From NCBI GenBank assembly GCA_938003685.1, contig CALKXT010000041.1:1-64000 (forward strand): DNA of 64,000 bases. The letters are read 5' to 3'. The DNA comes from an uncultured Sulfitobacter sp. Lineage in GTDB: Bacteria; Pseudomonadota; Alphaproteobacteria; Rhodobacterales; Rhodobacteraceae. The notes under the pieces are model-generated. The model made no database searches. It saw only the letters and a program-made list of their open reading frames with translations, and was not told the origin of the DNA. Of the stretch, positions 8,712-18,086 are shown one piece after another (within the stretch, counting starts at the first letter, position 1; each line of letters opens with the position of its first letter). A program made the position numbers and the translations under genes.

Positions 8712-9458
8712 CTAATCTAATGTCTGCATTTTGGTCAGGCCAGTCAGACCCTTTGTGGGTGTCAGTCCGAAGGTCGTCATGGCTGTGCGCGCAGTATGCG
8801 CCGCATCTGAAAATCCCGCATCAATGCCAGCAGTCCCAATTTTCTCTCCCAGATACGCACTTCGAGCCGTAGCAATAATTGCAGTCCAGATTTTGAATCT
8901 TCGAAATGTTTGACCCGTTGTGGATTTAAAGTGCCGAAGGGATTGTGTGCGTTCCAACCCAAGATGGTGTGCGAGGTCCGTCTGTGACATGCGGACCATA
9001 GGTGTAGCGTAGAGATGCCTTACAATATCCATCACTTTGGGGTCTGGTGGGTGGCGCGTGCCGTCAAGCATCATACGAAAGCGGGTCAAAGTTGCATGGT
9101 CTGATTTTTCGAAAACAGTAGGAAGTATTTCCCACTTCGCATCAAGTCGTTCAAAGTCGGCTGCTTCAACTGGAAGGTGTACGCCGTCAAGGTAGATGAT
9201 GTCGGCACCGCCCGATCGGACAACAACACGGTGCGGGACGTTGGGCTTGATGCAGACAATATTTGCGTCCAACGCGGTCATTTCATTTGCAACAAGAACT
9301 TGATTTTGACGTCCAACGATAACGCAAGGCATCAGGTTTTTATGTAAAGCAAGCGCACCTGCATCGAAGGAAAACAGGTGGTTTTGAAATGTCTTCTTTT
9401 GCGCGTGCATATGCGATCCGTCAGTGTGAATGGCTGTGAAATAGTTTTTGGACTGCAT
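8712..9458 (-). CDS. AraC family transcriptional regulator
   Basis: A 248-residue protein with an N-terminal cupin-like sensing region (including VCIKPNVPHRVVV) and a C-terminal AraC double helix-turn-helix from about residue 155. The first recognition unit is MSQTDLAHHLGLERTQSLRHFK. The second includes IGTAGIDAGFSDAAHTARTAMTTFGLTP, which follows the family pattern G-F-x-D-x-x-x-x-x-R-x-F-G-x-x-P. It is transcribed away from the alpha/beta hydrolase gene, with a shared region of about 150 bases, so it may regulate that gene. The ligand is unknown. Confidence 0.9.
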   Translation of the reverse strand: MQSKNYFTAIHTDGSHMHAQKKTFQNHLFSFDAGALALHKNLMPCVIVGRQNQVLVANEMTALDANIVCIKPNVPHRVVVRSGGADIIYLDGVHLPVEAADFERLDAKWEILPTVFEKSDHATLTRFRMMLDGTRHPPDPKVMDIVRHLYATPMVRMSQTDLAHHLGLERTQSLRHFKSTTGQTFRRFKIWTAIIATARSAYLGEKIGTAGIDAGFSDAAHTARTAMTTFGLTPTKGLTGLTKMQTLD

Positions 9459-9608
9459 TGATTATACTAGAAAAGAGACACCATTTGATATGCTAGTGGC
9501 GCTGTTATGCCCATAGATTGCATATTTTGTGCACGTTTCTTCAAGCGTTCGGGTTCATTCATGTGCAAAAGGTCTGCTCATGAATGCCATCAACGGAATG
9601 CACAGATC

Positions 9609-10571
9609 ATGAAGCGTTTTGCAGTTAGAAGTCTGATCGGGATTGCCTTTTTGATTCTCGGCACAACTATTGCTTGGTTCTCCATACCAAACACAATCGC
9701 AACAGGCTTGTTGAAGCTGAACAATATGTCGGCTGGCCTCACATCGAAAATAGTTTCTACTAAAATTGGTGATATTCATTATCTCGAAGGGGGCGACGGC
9801 GAAACCATCGTCATGATCCATGGAATTTACGCACGCAAAGAACATTGGGTTGATTTGGCGCGACAGCTTATCGACGATTATCATGTGATTGCGATTGATT
9901 TGCCAGGTTTTGGTGACAACGCCAAGCGCCCTGATGCGGACTACCAGATTGACCAACAGCAAGAAAATTTGCTTGCCGTTTTAGGTGCGCTAGAGTTGGA
10001 AAACGTCCATATAGCTGCAAATTCTATGGGAGCTTATGTGTCTGCGCTCTTGGCTGACGTACACCCTGAACTGGTGTCCAGTCTTGCATTTGTCGGCAGT
10101 CCGCTAGGGGTGCCAACCTTGGTCAAAAGCGATATGGAAATCGCTATTGAAGATGGTCACATTCCTTTGTTGATTAAAACCGAAGCGGATTTCCATGCGC
10201 GCAACAAATGGTTGTCGCCCAAGACCATTTATGTACCTGGACCAATCTATAACAGCTGGATGGAAAGCGAAGTCGCCACAGCTGACAAAAATGTCCAGAT
10301 TTGGAATTCCGTTCACACTCAATCGACCGCTCCCACCGTCTTGGACTTGGCACCTTCTTTGGTCATGCCGTCCCTAATTCTCTGGTGTCGCTCTGATAGG
10401 ATTTTTCATGTTAGCGGGGCAGGGCTGCTTGACCAAAAATTACCAAATTCAACGCTCGCCATTCTTGATGATTGTGGCCACCTGCCAATGCTGGATCAGC
10501 CAGATTTGGTGGCCAAAGCATATGCCAAATTCCTTGGAAATATCAGGTCAACTGCAGCGCAACAGCCGTGA
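9609..10571 (+). CDS. Membrane-anchored alpha/beta hydrolase
   Basis: The chosen start (ATG at 9609) gives 320 residues beginning MKRFAVRSLIGIAFLILG, a basic stretch followed by one membrane helix or signal anchor. The track ORF starts 34 codons earlier with sequence that looks non-coding. The hydrolase fold shows VMIHGIYARKEHW (oxyanion strand), DLPGFGDNAK, the nucleophile elbow ANSMGAY, the acid region LILWCRSDRIFHV and the catalytic His in DDCGHLPMLDQP. It resembles the MhpC/lipase-like esterases. It is divergent from the AraC gene and may be under its control. The substrate cannot be told. Confidence 0.88.
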   Translation: MKRFAVRSLIGIAFLILGTTIAWFSIPNTIATGLLKLNNMSAGLTSKIVSTKIGDIHYLEGGDGETIVMIHGIYARKEHWVDLARQLIDDYHVIAIDLPGFGDNAKRPDADYQIDQQQENLLAVLGALELENVHIAANSMGAYVSALLADVHPELVSSLAFVGSPLGVPTLVKSDMEIAIEDGHIPLLIKTEADFHARNKWLSPKTIYVPGPIYNSWMESEVATADKNVQIWNSVHTQSTAPTVLDLAPSLVMPSLILWCRSDRIFHVSGAGLLDQKLPNSTLAILDDCGHLPMLDQPDLVAKAYAKFLGNIRSTAAQQP

Positions 10572-10637
10572 TGACGTTCGCTACGACTTCTAACGCGGAA
10601 TAAAAGAGCGCAATATCTCATAGACAGAAAGGCAATT

Positions 10638-11267
10638 ATGAAAACCACCAGTACTTTGCCGTCGCTTTTTGGGGCGTCCACTTTTGTCCTACTGATTTCG
10701 GGGGTTTTACTGCCCGAAGTCATCAGCTTTTTCAGGTCCGACTATAGCTCAATTGCGAACTATATCAGCGAACTTGGAGCGAAAGAGGCTGATTATGCTC
10801 TTGTCATAAACATCTTTGGTTTTCTGCCAACTGCTCTCTGCAGTGCCATTGCACTTATGTGTCTGTGGGGGCTGCCATTCGTGAATAACATGGCCAAAGC
10901 TGGGCTTGTCTTATGGGGCATTGGGTTGTCTGTTGGATATCTCGGCGCGTTCGTCTTTCCCTGCGATTACGGGTGTCCATTTGAAGGCAGTTCGCGTCAA
11001 TTGATCCACAACCTTTTCGGACTTGTCGCATATCCAGTCGGAACGCTAGGACTCTTGTTGCTCGCAAAAGGTTTAAAGAAGAATTCGATCAACGTAGCAT
11101 CAAAGCTTGTGTTTATGGTGGCGATCCTGACCGCGATTGGCTTTGTGATGATGTTGCACCCCGAACAGGCTGATATACGTGGTTTTTGGCAAAGGCTGGC
11201 TGATTACTCAATGTTTATACTCATTGTGAGCCTAGGGCGACTTATGTCTCACCCCGCCAAAGCATGA
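10638..11267 (+). CDS. DUF998 family membrane protein
   Basis: A 209-residue integral membrane protein with about six hydrophobic helices. Segments typical of DUF998 are DYSSIANYISELGA near residue 35, FVFPCDYGCPFEGSSRQLIHN around residue 110-130 and a C-terminal IGFVMML helix. It lies 66 bases after the hydrolase gene in the same direction, so the two may be cotranscribed. The function of the family is unknown. Confidence 0.82.
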   Translation: MKTTSTLPSLFGASTFVLLISGVLLPEVISFFRSDYSSIANYISELGAKEADYALVINIFGFLPTALCSAIALMCLWGLPFVNNMAKAGLVLWGIGLSVGYLGAFVFPCDYGCPFEGSSRQLIHNLFGLVAYPVGTLGLLLLAKGLKKNSINVASKLVFMVAILTAIGFVMMLHPEQADIRGFWQRLADYSMFILIVSLGRLMSHPAKA

Positions 11268-11545
11268 TCTGCCCTATCTTAGGCAAGACGACTTCTTAAT
11301 CTGCAAGAGAGCGCCTTTGGCGCGCCCGAAGCGAATTTCAGCTTTGTTAAATTTTACTTCCTAGACACTTTACAACGGCTAAGGCTGAATGGACCCTTTA
11401 GTATCCGGCTAAAGATCCTGATCAACCGTGATCCAGACATCGCCCTCGTCATGGACATTAATTTCTGCGAACAATGCACTCGTCGTATTTTCGACCACTG
11501 CACTACGGATCAACAGAGTCGTCTCAGACGCAAAGGATTTAAGCG

Positions 11546-12715
11546 ATGATCGATATCGAAAAAGCCCGTTTGGACACCCCGAGCTGTGAAAACGTGCTGC
11601 ATTTTAACAACGCTGGTTCGTCGCTTATGCCGGTGCCAGTTTTTAACGCGCTCCAACGTGTGCTGCGTGATGAATATGAGGTCGGTGGATATGAGGCTGC
11701 AAGGCGGGCAGAGGACGATCTGCAAGCTTTCTATATGGAGTTTGCCGGCCTTTTGAATGCCGAACCGGACGAGATCGCATTTGTCGAGAATGCAACCCGC
11801 GCATGGGATATGGCATTCTACGGTTTGCATCTAAAGCCGGGAGATAGGGTTATTACCCACGCATCCGAATATGCGTCTAATTACCTCGCGCTTTTACATC
11901 AATCACGTCGACTTGGCTTTGAAATTGACATCGTGGCTTCGGATCAATCGGGGCAGATCGATGTTGACGCGTTGGACAATATGATCGGAGCAAATACAAA
12001 ACTAATCGCGATCACACATGTTCCAACGCAAGGTGGCTTAGTGAACCCTGCCGCAGAGGTAGGGAAAATTGCGCAAAAACATGGCGTTCTTTATTTGCTG
12101 GATGCGTGCCAATCCGTTGGTCAAATTAATGTTGATGTCGCTGAAATCGGGTGTGATATTCTGTCGGGCACAGGACGCAAGTTTCTACGCGGTCCAAGAG
12201 GCACGGGGTTTCTGTACGTCCGCAGAGGGATCATCGACCAGATAGACCCACCCTTCATTGATCTTTTTTCTGCCAAGTGGACTGAGGCGAACAGTTTTAC
12301 ATTAGTTGATGGTGCAAAACGATTTGAAAACTGGGAAAGCTTTGTTGCGGGCCGCGTTGGTTTGATGGAAGCTGTTCGGTATGCACGAAACATCGGGCTT
12401 GCCAACATTGAGGCCCGCGTGAGTGCGCTTGGGCAAGACCTGCGTGATGCGCTTTTGGAGGTGAAAGGTGTATCAGTGCATGATCTTGGTCTGAAGAAAT
12501 GCGGGATTGTCACGTTCAAGAAAGATGGGATCGACCCCGCACTCATGGGGGACACCCTTCGGGGCGACGGAATCAACGTGTCTACTTCTCAAATGACCTC
12601 GGCGCGCCTTGATCTTGAGCCACGCGACCTCAAGGCTTTGACGCGGGCATCCGTTCATTACTTCAACACGCAAGATGAGATTACTCGATTTGTTGAGGCT
12701 GTGAAAAAGGCATAA
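11546..12715 (+). CDS. Class V aminotransferase (cysteine desulfurase/selenocysteine lyase-like)
   Basis: A 389-residue PLP enzyme. Cofactor residues are recognisable in HFNNAGSSLMP, THVPTQGGLVNP, LLDACQSVGQ (the PLP-binding Asp) and GTGRKFLRGPRGTGFLYV (the Schiff-base Lys). The overall pattern fits the Csd/isopenicillin-N-epimerase-like branch rather than housekeeping IscS. No sulfur-carrier gene is adjacent. It lies about 400 bases upstream of the VioB-like cluster in the same direction; whether it belongs to that pathway cannot be decided from sequence. Confidence 0.88.
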   Translation: MIDIEKARLDTPSCENVLHFNNAGSSLMPVPVFNALQRVLRDEYEVGGYEAARRAEDDLQAFYMEFAGLLNAEPDEIAFVENATRAWDMAFYGLHLKPGDRVITHASEYASNYLALLHQSRRLGFEIDIVASDQSGQIDVDALDNMIGANTKLIAITHVPTQGGLVNPAAEVGKIAQKHGVLYLLDACQSVGQINVDVAEIGCDILSGTGRKFLRGPRGTGFLYVRRGIIDQIDPPFIDLFSAKWTEANSFTLVDGAKRFENWESFVAGRVGLMEAVRYARNIGLANIEARVSALGQDLRDALLEVKGVSVHDLGLKKCGIVTFKKDGIDPALMGDTLRGDGINVSTSQMTSARLDLEPRDLKALTRASVHYFNTQDEITRFVEAVKKA

Positions 12716-13116
12716 AAGAAAATAGACGGTAGAGCCCCTTTTGCAAAGGACAGGCAAGGCCTTGCGCGCCGATCGTGTGATCGGTCAACAGTATTGCGCG
12801 TAAAACAGTACGGATAATGTCAGGCCTATCCAACCAAGGGTTCCCTGACGGACTGTGTTGATCAACATTATCCTCTCTCAGGTGTAAGGACTTATGTGGT
12901 GTGATACGATGTGCGTCTCTATCAGATCAAAATGATGAATTTTTGGAGTTAATGAAATTACGTGACAAAACGTGATGCTCGGTCTAAATTCAACCTATTA
13001 GAGATATATACCTAAGCGGAAATTTTTTATCCGTGCGTAACTCACGAAACGATAAGCATATAATTTAACGATTTTAGACGGTTATTTTAGCACAAGAATT
13101 TTGGGGAGATTAGACC
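12716..13116 (+). promoter_or_regulatory. Upstream region of the VioB-like/ebo cluster with a candidate -10 box
   Basis: About 400 AT-rich bases without a gene. A perfect TATAAT occurs at 13059-13064, but no good -35 box is spaced correctly before it, so the promoter call is weak. GGGGAG at 13103-13108 lies eight bases before the GTG at 13117 and supports that start for the first cluster gene. Confidence 0.4.
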
Positions 13117-15081
13117 GTGAGTCTATTTGACTACCCACGCATTAATTTTACGGGGACTTTGACCCTTAACCCCGGTACGGCCAATAACGATGATTACTCT
13201 GGACGCTGGCATGATCCAACAAACGGGGCAAACCTTGCGCTAATCGATTCAGCAACGGTTCAACCTATTACCAATGGGTTAAGCGACACGGAGTTTCTGG
13301 ATTGGCTTCAAAAAGAGCATACCTTTGAGCCGACAAATGGTACTGGATCGCCGCGTAAATTCATTCCTGCCGAATGGAACTATTACGGCAATATGAGCTC
13401 TAAAACGCTGGCACAGATCACGGGTGTTCAGACGGATGCGCAAAGTACTGCGACCACGGATGCTGCTTATAGCCAGTTGATCGGTAAACCAATAAACATG
13501 TCGGGAAATATCACAGACGTGAATTCCGAAGGTTCGCCTCCCGGCACTCAATTTTTCCTCAATCATTTTTCGCTCAAGGCGGGTGATATCGAAATATCTG
13601 GCACGCCCGATAAGGCTGCGTGTCAGTGGATCAACTTCGCCCGAAACGTAAACATGCAAGGCGATGCTGGCGCTGGCGGGTATATGTATCACGTCATTAG
13701 GGACGGCACGGTCAAACTGCCGGGTTTTGAAGATCAGAACCCGATTGGCATGGTGTTGCGGTACTATGTGTATGCCAAGCACAATTCGTTAGGTAACTCT
13801 GCTGATATTCTGGACCGGTATGCTGAAAAAAAGACAAACCCAGCCGACTTTCAGATCACTGGCACTCTTGCGCCATTGTTTGCGCATGAGACCAGTCTTA
13901 CTGGCCCGGTTGGACGTTTACTGGCCTGTGATGTGCCTAATATTGATGTGCCCGAGGGCAAACGGAACAATACTTCGAATGGAAAGCTGGCTCTTGCCCC
14001 GGCGGTTGTATCTTGCACGGATGACTTGATCAGTGTTGATTTTATGGGCAGTTTTCCTGAGGAAATGGTAGGCACCTTCCCGTCACAACCAGCCATCAAC
14101 GATCCTGCTTGGGACAAGCCGACCCTAAAGAATCCCAAGTTTATCTTTGGTGATGTGATGCTGACTTTGATCAGCGGGTCTGACCGCGTCGACATTGCGA
14201 ATGTCCCATATCAAGATACCGCAGCTGGAAATGCCCGAGGGTGGCTATTTGATTTTGATATATCCAGCAATGAGGCAGCGACCAAAATGTTGGCCGACCC
14301 GGATGCTATTTTTAGCCTCAATAGCGCGGCCTATGGTGACGTTTTGCAAGAAACGGATTATTATTTCGTAACCAATCAGCAAGCGGTTTATGCGGAGCAG
14401 GGCGATACGACGGATACCTATGTGAACCAAGGCCTGCCCAGAGAAACGGCTGAATTCTCAGTTTACCATCGGGGTAAACAGCTTTCGGCGGCAGATACAC
14501 CCCCGGTCACCGTGTGGGGTTACAAGGCCACACCACTTGGCGATTCCGGCGCGCGCACTGTGCTGTATGAGAATTTCGATCCCGGTGCGCCTTTGTCGCT
14601 TCATCCGCCACTCGCCAAAGATTTTTTCCAGCCCGGCACATATTACCTGACCTTTGGCGTCGAGGGCGCAACAGGTCCTACATCGGGTGATCCGCCTGAT
14701 ACCTATGCCAAATACATCGATGCGCCGTTTACCGTGCTGACCAACCGGACCGGTATCAGTATCCGCGTCTTACCAAACGAGGATTTCAGCGATTATTTGA
14801 TCCAAGGGAAAACGGGGCTGATCACAAAACCTGATGTGACGTTTGATTTCGTATATCAAAACACGCTGCGCACCTATGACCTATTGTTTCCAGCCATGCA
14901 TGCGGTTTTCCCACTTAGCAACGAGAGTGTGATTGGCGCAATGGCGCAAAGTATCCTGCAGCGTACCGACCTTAATTTATGGGGAAATACTGGTTTCATG
15001 CCGATCACACGCGATATGTCAGAAAGCCGGCGTGCGCTGCTGCAAGCGTGGTGTCGTGGGGTTTTAGAAAAGAAGTCATAG
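13117..15081 (+). CDS. VioB N-terminal-half-like protein, copy 1
   Basis: A 654-residue cytoplasmic protein (no signal peptide or membrane helix) starting at GTG behind a strong GGGGAG site. Its start MSLFDYPRINFTGTLTLNPGTANND matches the way VioB begins (short strand, PRIxFxG, then TANxD, from memory). Its end also parallels the end of the VioB N-terminal half: ISIRVLPNEDF, then FDFVYQNTLRTYDLLFPAM, then GFMPITRDMSESRRALL. It lacks the ferritin-like half of VioB, which is encoded separately at 17043. VioB, RebD and StaD couple two imine forms of oxidised tryptophan. Whether this protein shares that chemistry or is a structural subunit is not known. Confidence 0.75.
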   Translation: MSLFDYPRINFTGTLTLNPGTANNDDYSGRWHDPTNGANLALIDSATVQPITNGLSDTEFLDWLQKEHTFEPTNGTGSPRKFIPAEWNYYGNMSSKTLAQITGVQTDAQSTATTDAAYSQLIGKPINMSGNITDVNSEGSPPGTQFFLNHFSLKAGDIEISGTPDKAACQWINFARNVNMQGDAGAGGYMYHVIRDGTVKLPGFEDQNPIGMVLRYYVYAKHNSLGNSADILDRYAEKKTNPADFQITGTLAPLFAHETSLTGPVGRLLACDVPNIDVPEGKRNNTSNGKLALAPAVVSCTDDLISVDFMGSFPEEMVGTFPSQPAINDPAWDKPTLKNPKFIFGDVMLTLISGSDRVDIANVPYQDTAAGNARGWLFDFDISSNEAATKMLADPDAIFSLNSAAYGDVLQETDYYFVTNQQAVYAEQGDTTDTYVNQGLPRETAEFSVYHRGKQLSAADTPPVTVWGYKATPLGDSGARTVLYENFDPGAPLSLHPPLAKDFFQPGTYYLTFGVEGATGPTSGDPPDTYAKYIDAPFTVLTNRTGISIRVLPNEDFSDYLIQGKTGLITKPDVTFDFVYQNTLRTYDLLFPAMHAVFPLSNESVIGAMAQSILQRTDLNLWGNTGFMPITRDMSESRRALLQAWCRGVLEKKS

Positions 15082-15182
15082 ATTTCGGGAGCGATCAAAA
15101 TTGGGGTGCTGTTAACTGAATTTAACCAACGGCATGCCTGAGGAAATAAGACGAATTAATTAATATTATAAAGGATTTTGAC

Positions 15183-16529
15183 ATGATTTACGCTAAACAA
15201 GTAACCGGAATGGCGGCGTGTACCGTCGCGTTTTTGGGTTTAAGTGCCGCACCAAGTTTCGCGGATGGTGCATGTGTTGCCCCGTCCAGTTGGACATCGC
15301 ATGATGCGGTACCAGCCCCCGACAATTCAATTGCACCACAAACAAATTGTGATTTCCATGTTTGGTCGTGGAACACGTTTCTTTGGATGACGCAGCCGGA
15401 CAGTGACGGCGACCTACGGTTCCAGAACTTTGCGACACTTGATGAACTCTTTGATCCGGCCCCGATGAAGACTGAATTCAGTGCGCTTTCGCTTGATAAA
15501 TCGTTTGTTCTGGCACCGCGTGCGCTCAAGCCCCAAGCGTTATCAGAAGATGCTTTGCTGGCGCTTGAACCCACCAAAACCAATAAGGCGGCTCTTGCGA
15601 GTGTACAGGATATTGGAGAGATTAATCAGGCAGGATCTGCGGGCGTTTTGGTGCGGCGTGGTGCAGATGACCCAACCAGCGGCCGCGCGGTTTATTATTC
15701 ATTGAATGTTGACCCAGTGTACTACAATTTTGTTCGAGAAAATAAATACTACGATGTTGCGACATACTTGGCAGCACCTGATGATACGAACTTTGCTGTT
15801 GGTTCTGCCGAATTCAAATATTCATGGATGGTCGTTGAAGATGGCGAAGATGTCAGCGATTTCTTTACTGTTGATGCGGAAATTGTCCAGCTTACCACCA
15901 ACAAAGACGGTCAGGTTGTGCCCGACCCCACAAAACTGATCCCTGCAACGGTTGCCTTGGTTGGCATTCATGTGGTCGGTGTGGTTGAGGATCACCCGGA
16001 ATTCATCTGGGCAACATTCGAGCACAAATCAAACTCACCTGACCTTCCTCATGGGATGGACCCTAAGTCTACAGACCCAGTGAGCAGCGAGGATTGGACG
16101 TTTTACGCAGCAAATACGCCTGCCAAAGACAGCAATCTAATTGATGACACCAATAACCTTAAATTCGCGGACGAAAGCGCGCAAACGCTTGAGCCTGTGG
16201 TCAATGTGTTTCGCGAATATGCGTGGGGGACCGACCTTGATGACCCCTCTGGTCCGGCCAACGCCGCTAACATTCAGTCGCTTAATCAAAGTGTGCTTTC
16301 AGGCACTTTGTCGGGGGATTCCGTTTGGAATAACTACCACTTGATTGGTGCAGTTTGGGGTGATGGTGACCTTCAGCCCAAGTCCATTGTCACGCCTATC
16401 GGTTCGACGAAACTGTCCAACTCCACGTTGGAGACATTTACCCAGCAGTACAGCCAATGTTTCTCGTGTCACACGACCTACAACAAGAACATGGATATCA
16501 GCCACATCATGAAACAGCACGCTGAGTGA
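15183..16529 (+). CDS. Exported protein with one C-terminal c-type heme motif
   Basis: A 448-residue protein with a Sec signal peptide (VTGMAACTVAFLGLSAAPSFA) and a single CxxCH motif, CFSCH, at about residues 426-430. The central 350 residues, including HVWSWNTFLWMTQP and later FIWATFEHKSN, match no enzyme I know. It should be a periplasmic monoheme protein, perhaps an oxidase or electron carrier. It sits between two genes for cytoplasmic proteins of the VioB-like set, in the same direction and about 100 bases after the first. This suggests that the pathway has a periplasmic step, consistent with the ebo genes further on. Confidence 0.8.
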   Translation: MIYAKQVTGMAACTVAFLGLSAAPSFADGACVAPSSWTSHDAVPAPDNSIAPQTNCDFHVWSWNTFLWMTQPDSDGDLRFQNFATLDELFDPAPMKTEFSALSLDKSFVLAPRALKPQALSEDALLALEPTKTNKAALASVQDIGEINQAGSAGVLVRRGADDPTSGRAVYYSLNVDPVYYNFVRENKYYDVATYLAAPDDTNFAVGSAEFKYSWMVVEDGEDVSDFFTVDAEIVQLTTNKDGQVVPDPTKLIPATVALVGIHVVGVVEDHPEFIWATFEHKSNSPDLPHGMDPKSTDPVSSEDWTFYAANTPAKDSNLIDDTNNLKFADESAQTLEPVVNVFREYAWGTDLDDPSGPANAANIQSLNQSVLSGTLSGDSVWNNYHLIGAVWGDGDLQPKSIVTPIGSTKLSNSTLETFTQQYSQCFSCHTTYNKNMDISHIMKQHAE

Positions 16530-16582
16530 TCTTTAAACAAAGCTTTTAAAACGACGAACATTTTACCAAAGGAGATACTATT

Positions 16583-16873
16583 ATGGCCGATCCAGTCAGC
16601 TATGCCAGCCAGATCAAACCACTTTTTAACCCGCAGGACATCGGTTGCATGTCGGGTATGGGCGTCAAACTTGATGACTATACTTGGATGTCTGACCCTA
16701 CTGGTGGCGCGATGGGAAGCTGCACCGATTTTCCTGATCACATGAATGGGCGTTCTGTCTATGCGAAGCTTACAGGTGAATGCCAGCCCAAGATGCCACT
16801 GGGCGGCGCACCGTGGGATCAGGCGTCTTTGGACCTCTATAACCAATGGATGCAGGACGGATTTCAGCCGTAA
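16583..16873 (+). CDS. Small soluble protein resembling a heme-less cytochrome c domain
   Basis: A 96-residue protein preceded by a good AAGGAG site. It starts DPVSYASQIKPLFNPQDIGCM, which looks like the first helix of a cytochrome c domain. Where CxxCH would be expected it reads CMSGMG, so heme cannot be attached in the usual way. It ends with WDQASLDLYNQWMQDGFQP, like the last helix of such domains (a PPxG...W motif followed by a tryptophan-rich helix). There is no signal peptide, so it is probably cytoplasmic. It may be a small partner of the ferritin-like protein encoded next. Confidence 0.7.
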   Translation: MADPVSYASQIKPLFNPQDIGCMSGMGVKLDDYTWMSDPTGGAMGSCTDFPDHMNGRSVYAKLTGECQPKMPLGGAPWDQASLDLYNQWMQDGFQP

Positions 16874-17042
16874 CGCCTGATTTGTATCAAGCATCGGGTC
16901 GGCATGATCTGGATTTTTAGTGCCGGCTCGCCTTTAGCAATAACAGCTTTTTGATGTCTGATTGATGATCCAGCCAAACCCATAGGGTGTCGCGTAAGGC
17001 GCGACTGAAACGAATTTAAACAGCCAATTTGAGGGGGAAGAT

Positions 17043-18086
17043 ATGATTAAACTAAATTGGAAAGAACCGGATAGTATTGATGATGTGCGGCTGCTTGTGC
17101 AGACGGCTATTGATCTGGAGTTCTCTACTTTACCGCCTTACCTCTATGCGCTGTTTTCAATCCGACCGGAAACAAATGTTCCCGTATTTGAGCGCCTGCA
17201 CGAAGTGATCATGGAAGAAATGACTCACATGTGCTTGGCCTGTAATATCATGAACGCGATTGGCGGCAGCCCTGCAATCAATGCACCGACGTATCCCGGG
17301 CCGTTGCCGGGGGATGTTGATGCAAGTCTGACAGTTCACCTGTTGCCTTTATCCGAAGCTGCAATGCAACAAGGCATGGCCATCGAAGAGCCATCTGAAG
17401 CGATTGACCCACCTGTGCTGGCAATTGCTGCCACCGCTGAGCCGAATGTGACAATTGGCGAATATTACGAACGCTTGGATCAAGCTTTGCAAGCACTGCC
17501 AGCGTCCGCGTGGACTGCCAATCGCAATCAAGTTGATGATGCGCAGTTTTTCCCGGGCGAGATATTTGCGGTCAACACTTACGAAGATGCGCACAAGGCA
17601 ATTGATCAAATCGTTTCCGAAGGTGAAGGCACGCCAGTCAGCCCAAACTCGCCGGGCAGTCCGCTCGATTTTCGCGAAGATTTGGCGCATTATTATCGGT
17701 TCTGGGAAATCGCGCGCAATCAGGTTTTGGTCAAGGATGATAACCCTGTAGGTTTTGCGTGGGGCGCACCATTGGGCGTGGATTGGGACAATGTGTATCC
17801 TGCAATCCCTGATCCGCAATTGTATGATTTTTCAAATGAATCACAAGCGGTTCAGGTTGCGCAGATGGCGTGCAATGGGGCTTACACGGGCATGATTTAC
17901 ATGCTGAAGGATGCCTTTAATGGTGTTGTCGGTGGCATGGGCCTTGCCGTGCGGCAAATGTTCGATCTCAGAATGGCGGCCCATGCGGCGCTCAAAACGC
18001 CCCTTGCTGACGGTGTGTCCGTGGCGGGACCTGCCTTCATCGATCTTAGCAAACAACCAGCCTCAAGCGGAGGAACTCCACAATGA
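17043..18086 (+). CDS. Ferritin-like protein resembling the C-terminal catalytic half of VioB
   Basis: A 347-residue protein. Its first helix pair, LLVQTAIDLEFSTLPPYLYALFSI followed by HEVIMEEMTHMCLACNIMNAIGG, has the ligands expected of a ferritin-like metal site: Glu26, Glu59 and His62 (ExxH). It closely parallels the start of the VioB C-terminal half, which also has an LELS..LQYLYA...EEMIH pattern. A further HYYRFWEIARNQ segment around residues 215-225 may supply the remaining ligands. VioB carries this domain at the end of a chain of about 1000 residues; here it is a separate polypeptide. Its stop overlaps the start of the second VioB-N-like gene (ATGA), which argues that the two proteins work together. 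Confidence 0.8.
   Translation: MIKLNWKEPDSIDDVRLLVQTAIDLEFSTLPPYLYALFSIRPETNVPVFERLHEVIMEEMTHMCLACNIMNAIGGSPAINAPTYPGPLPGDVDASLTVHLLPLSEAAMQQGMAIEEPSEAIDPPVLAIAATAEPNVTIGEYYERLDQALQALPASAWTANRNQVDDAQFFPGEIFAVNTYEDAHKAIDQIVSEGEGTPVSPNSPGSPLDFREDLAHYYRFWEIARNQVLVKDDNPVGFAWGAPLGVDWDNVYPAIPDPQLYDFSNESQAVQVAQMACNGAYTGMIYMLKDAFNGVVGGMGLAVRQMFDLRMAAHAALKTPLADGVSVAGPAFIDLSKQPASSGGTPQ

Noticed and set aside
16989-17005. GTCGCG-TAAGG-CGCGAC hairpin before the ferritin-like gene
   Set aside because: Six-base stem with no T run and placed 38 bases before a start codon; could be chance, and not a terminator.
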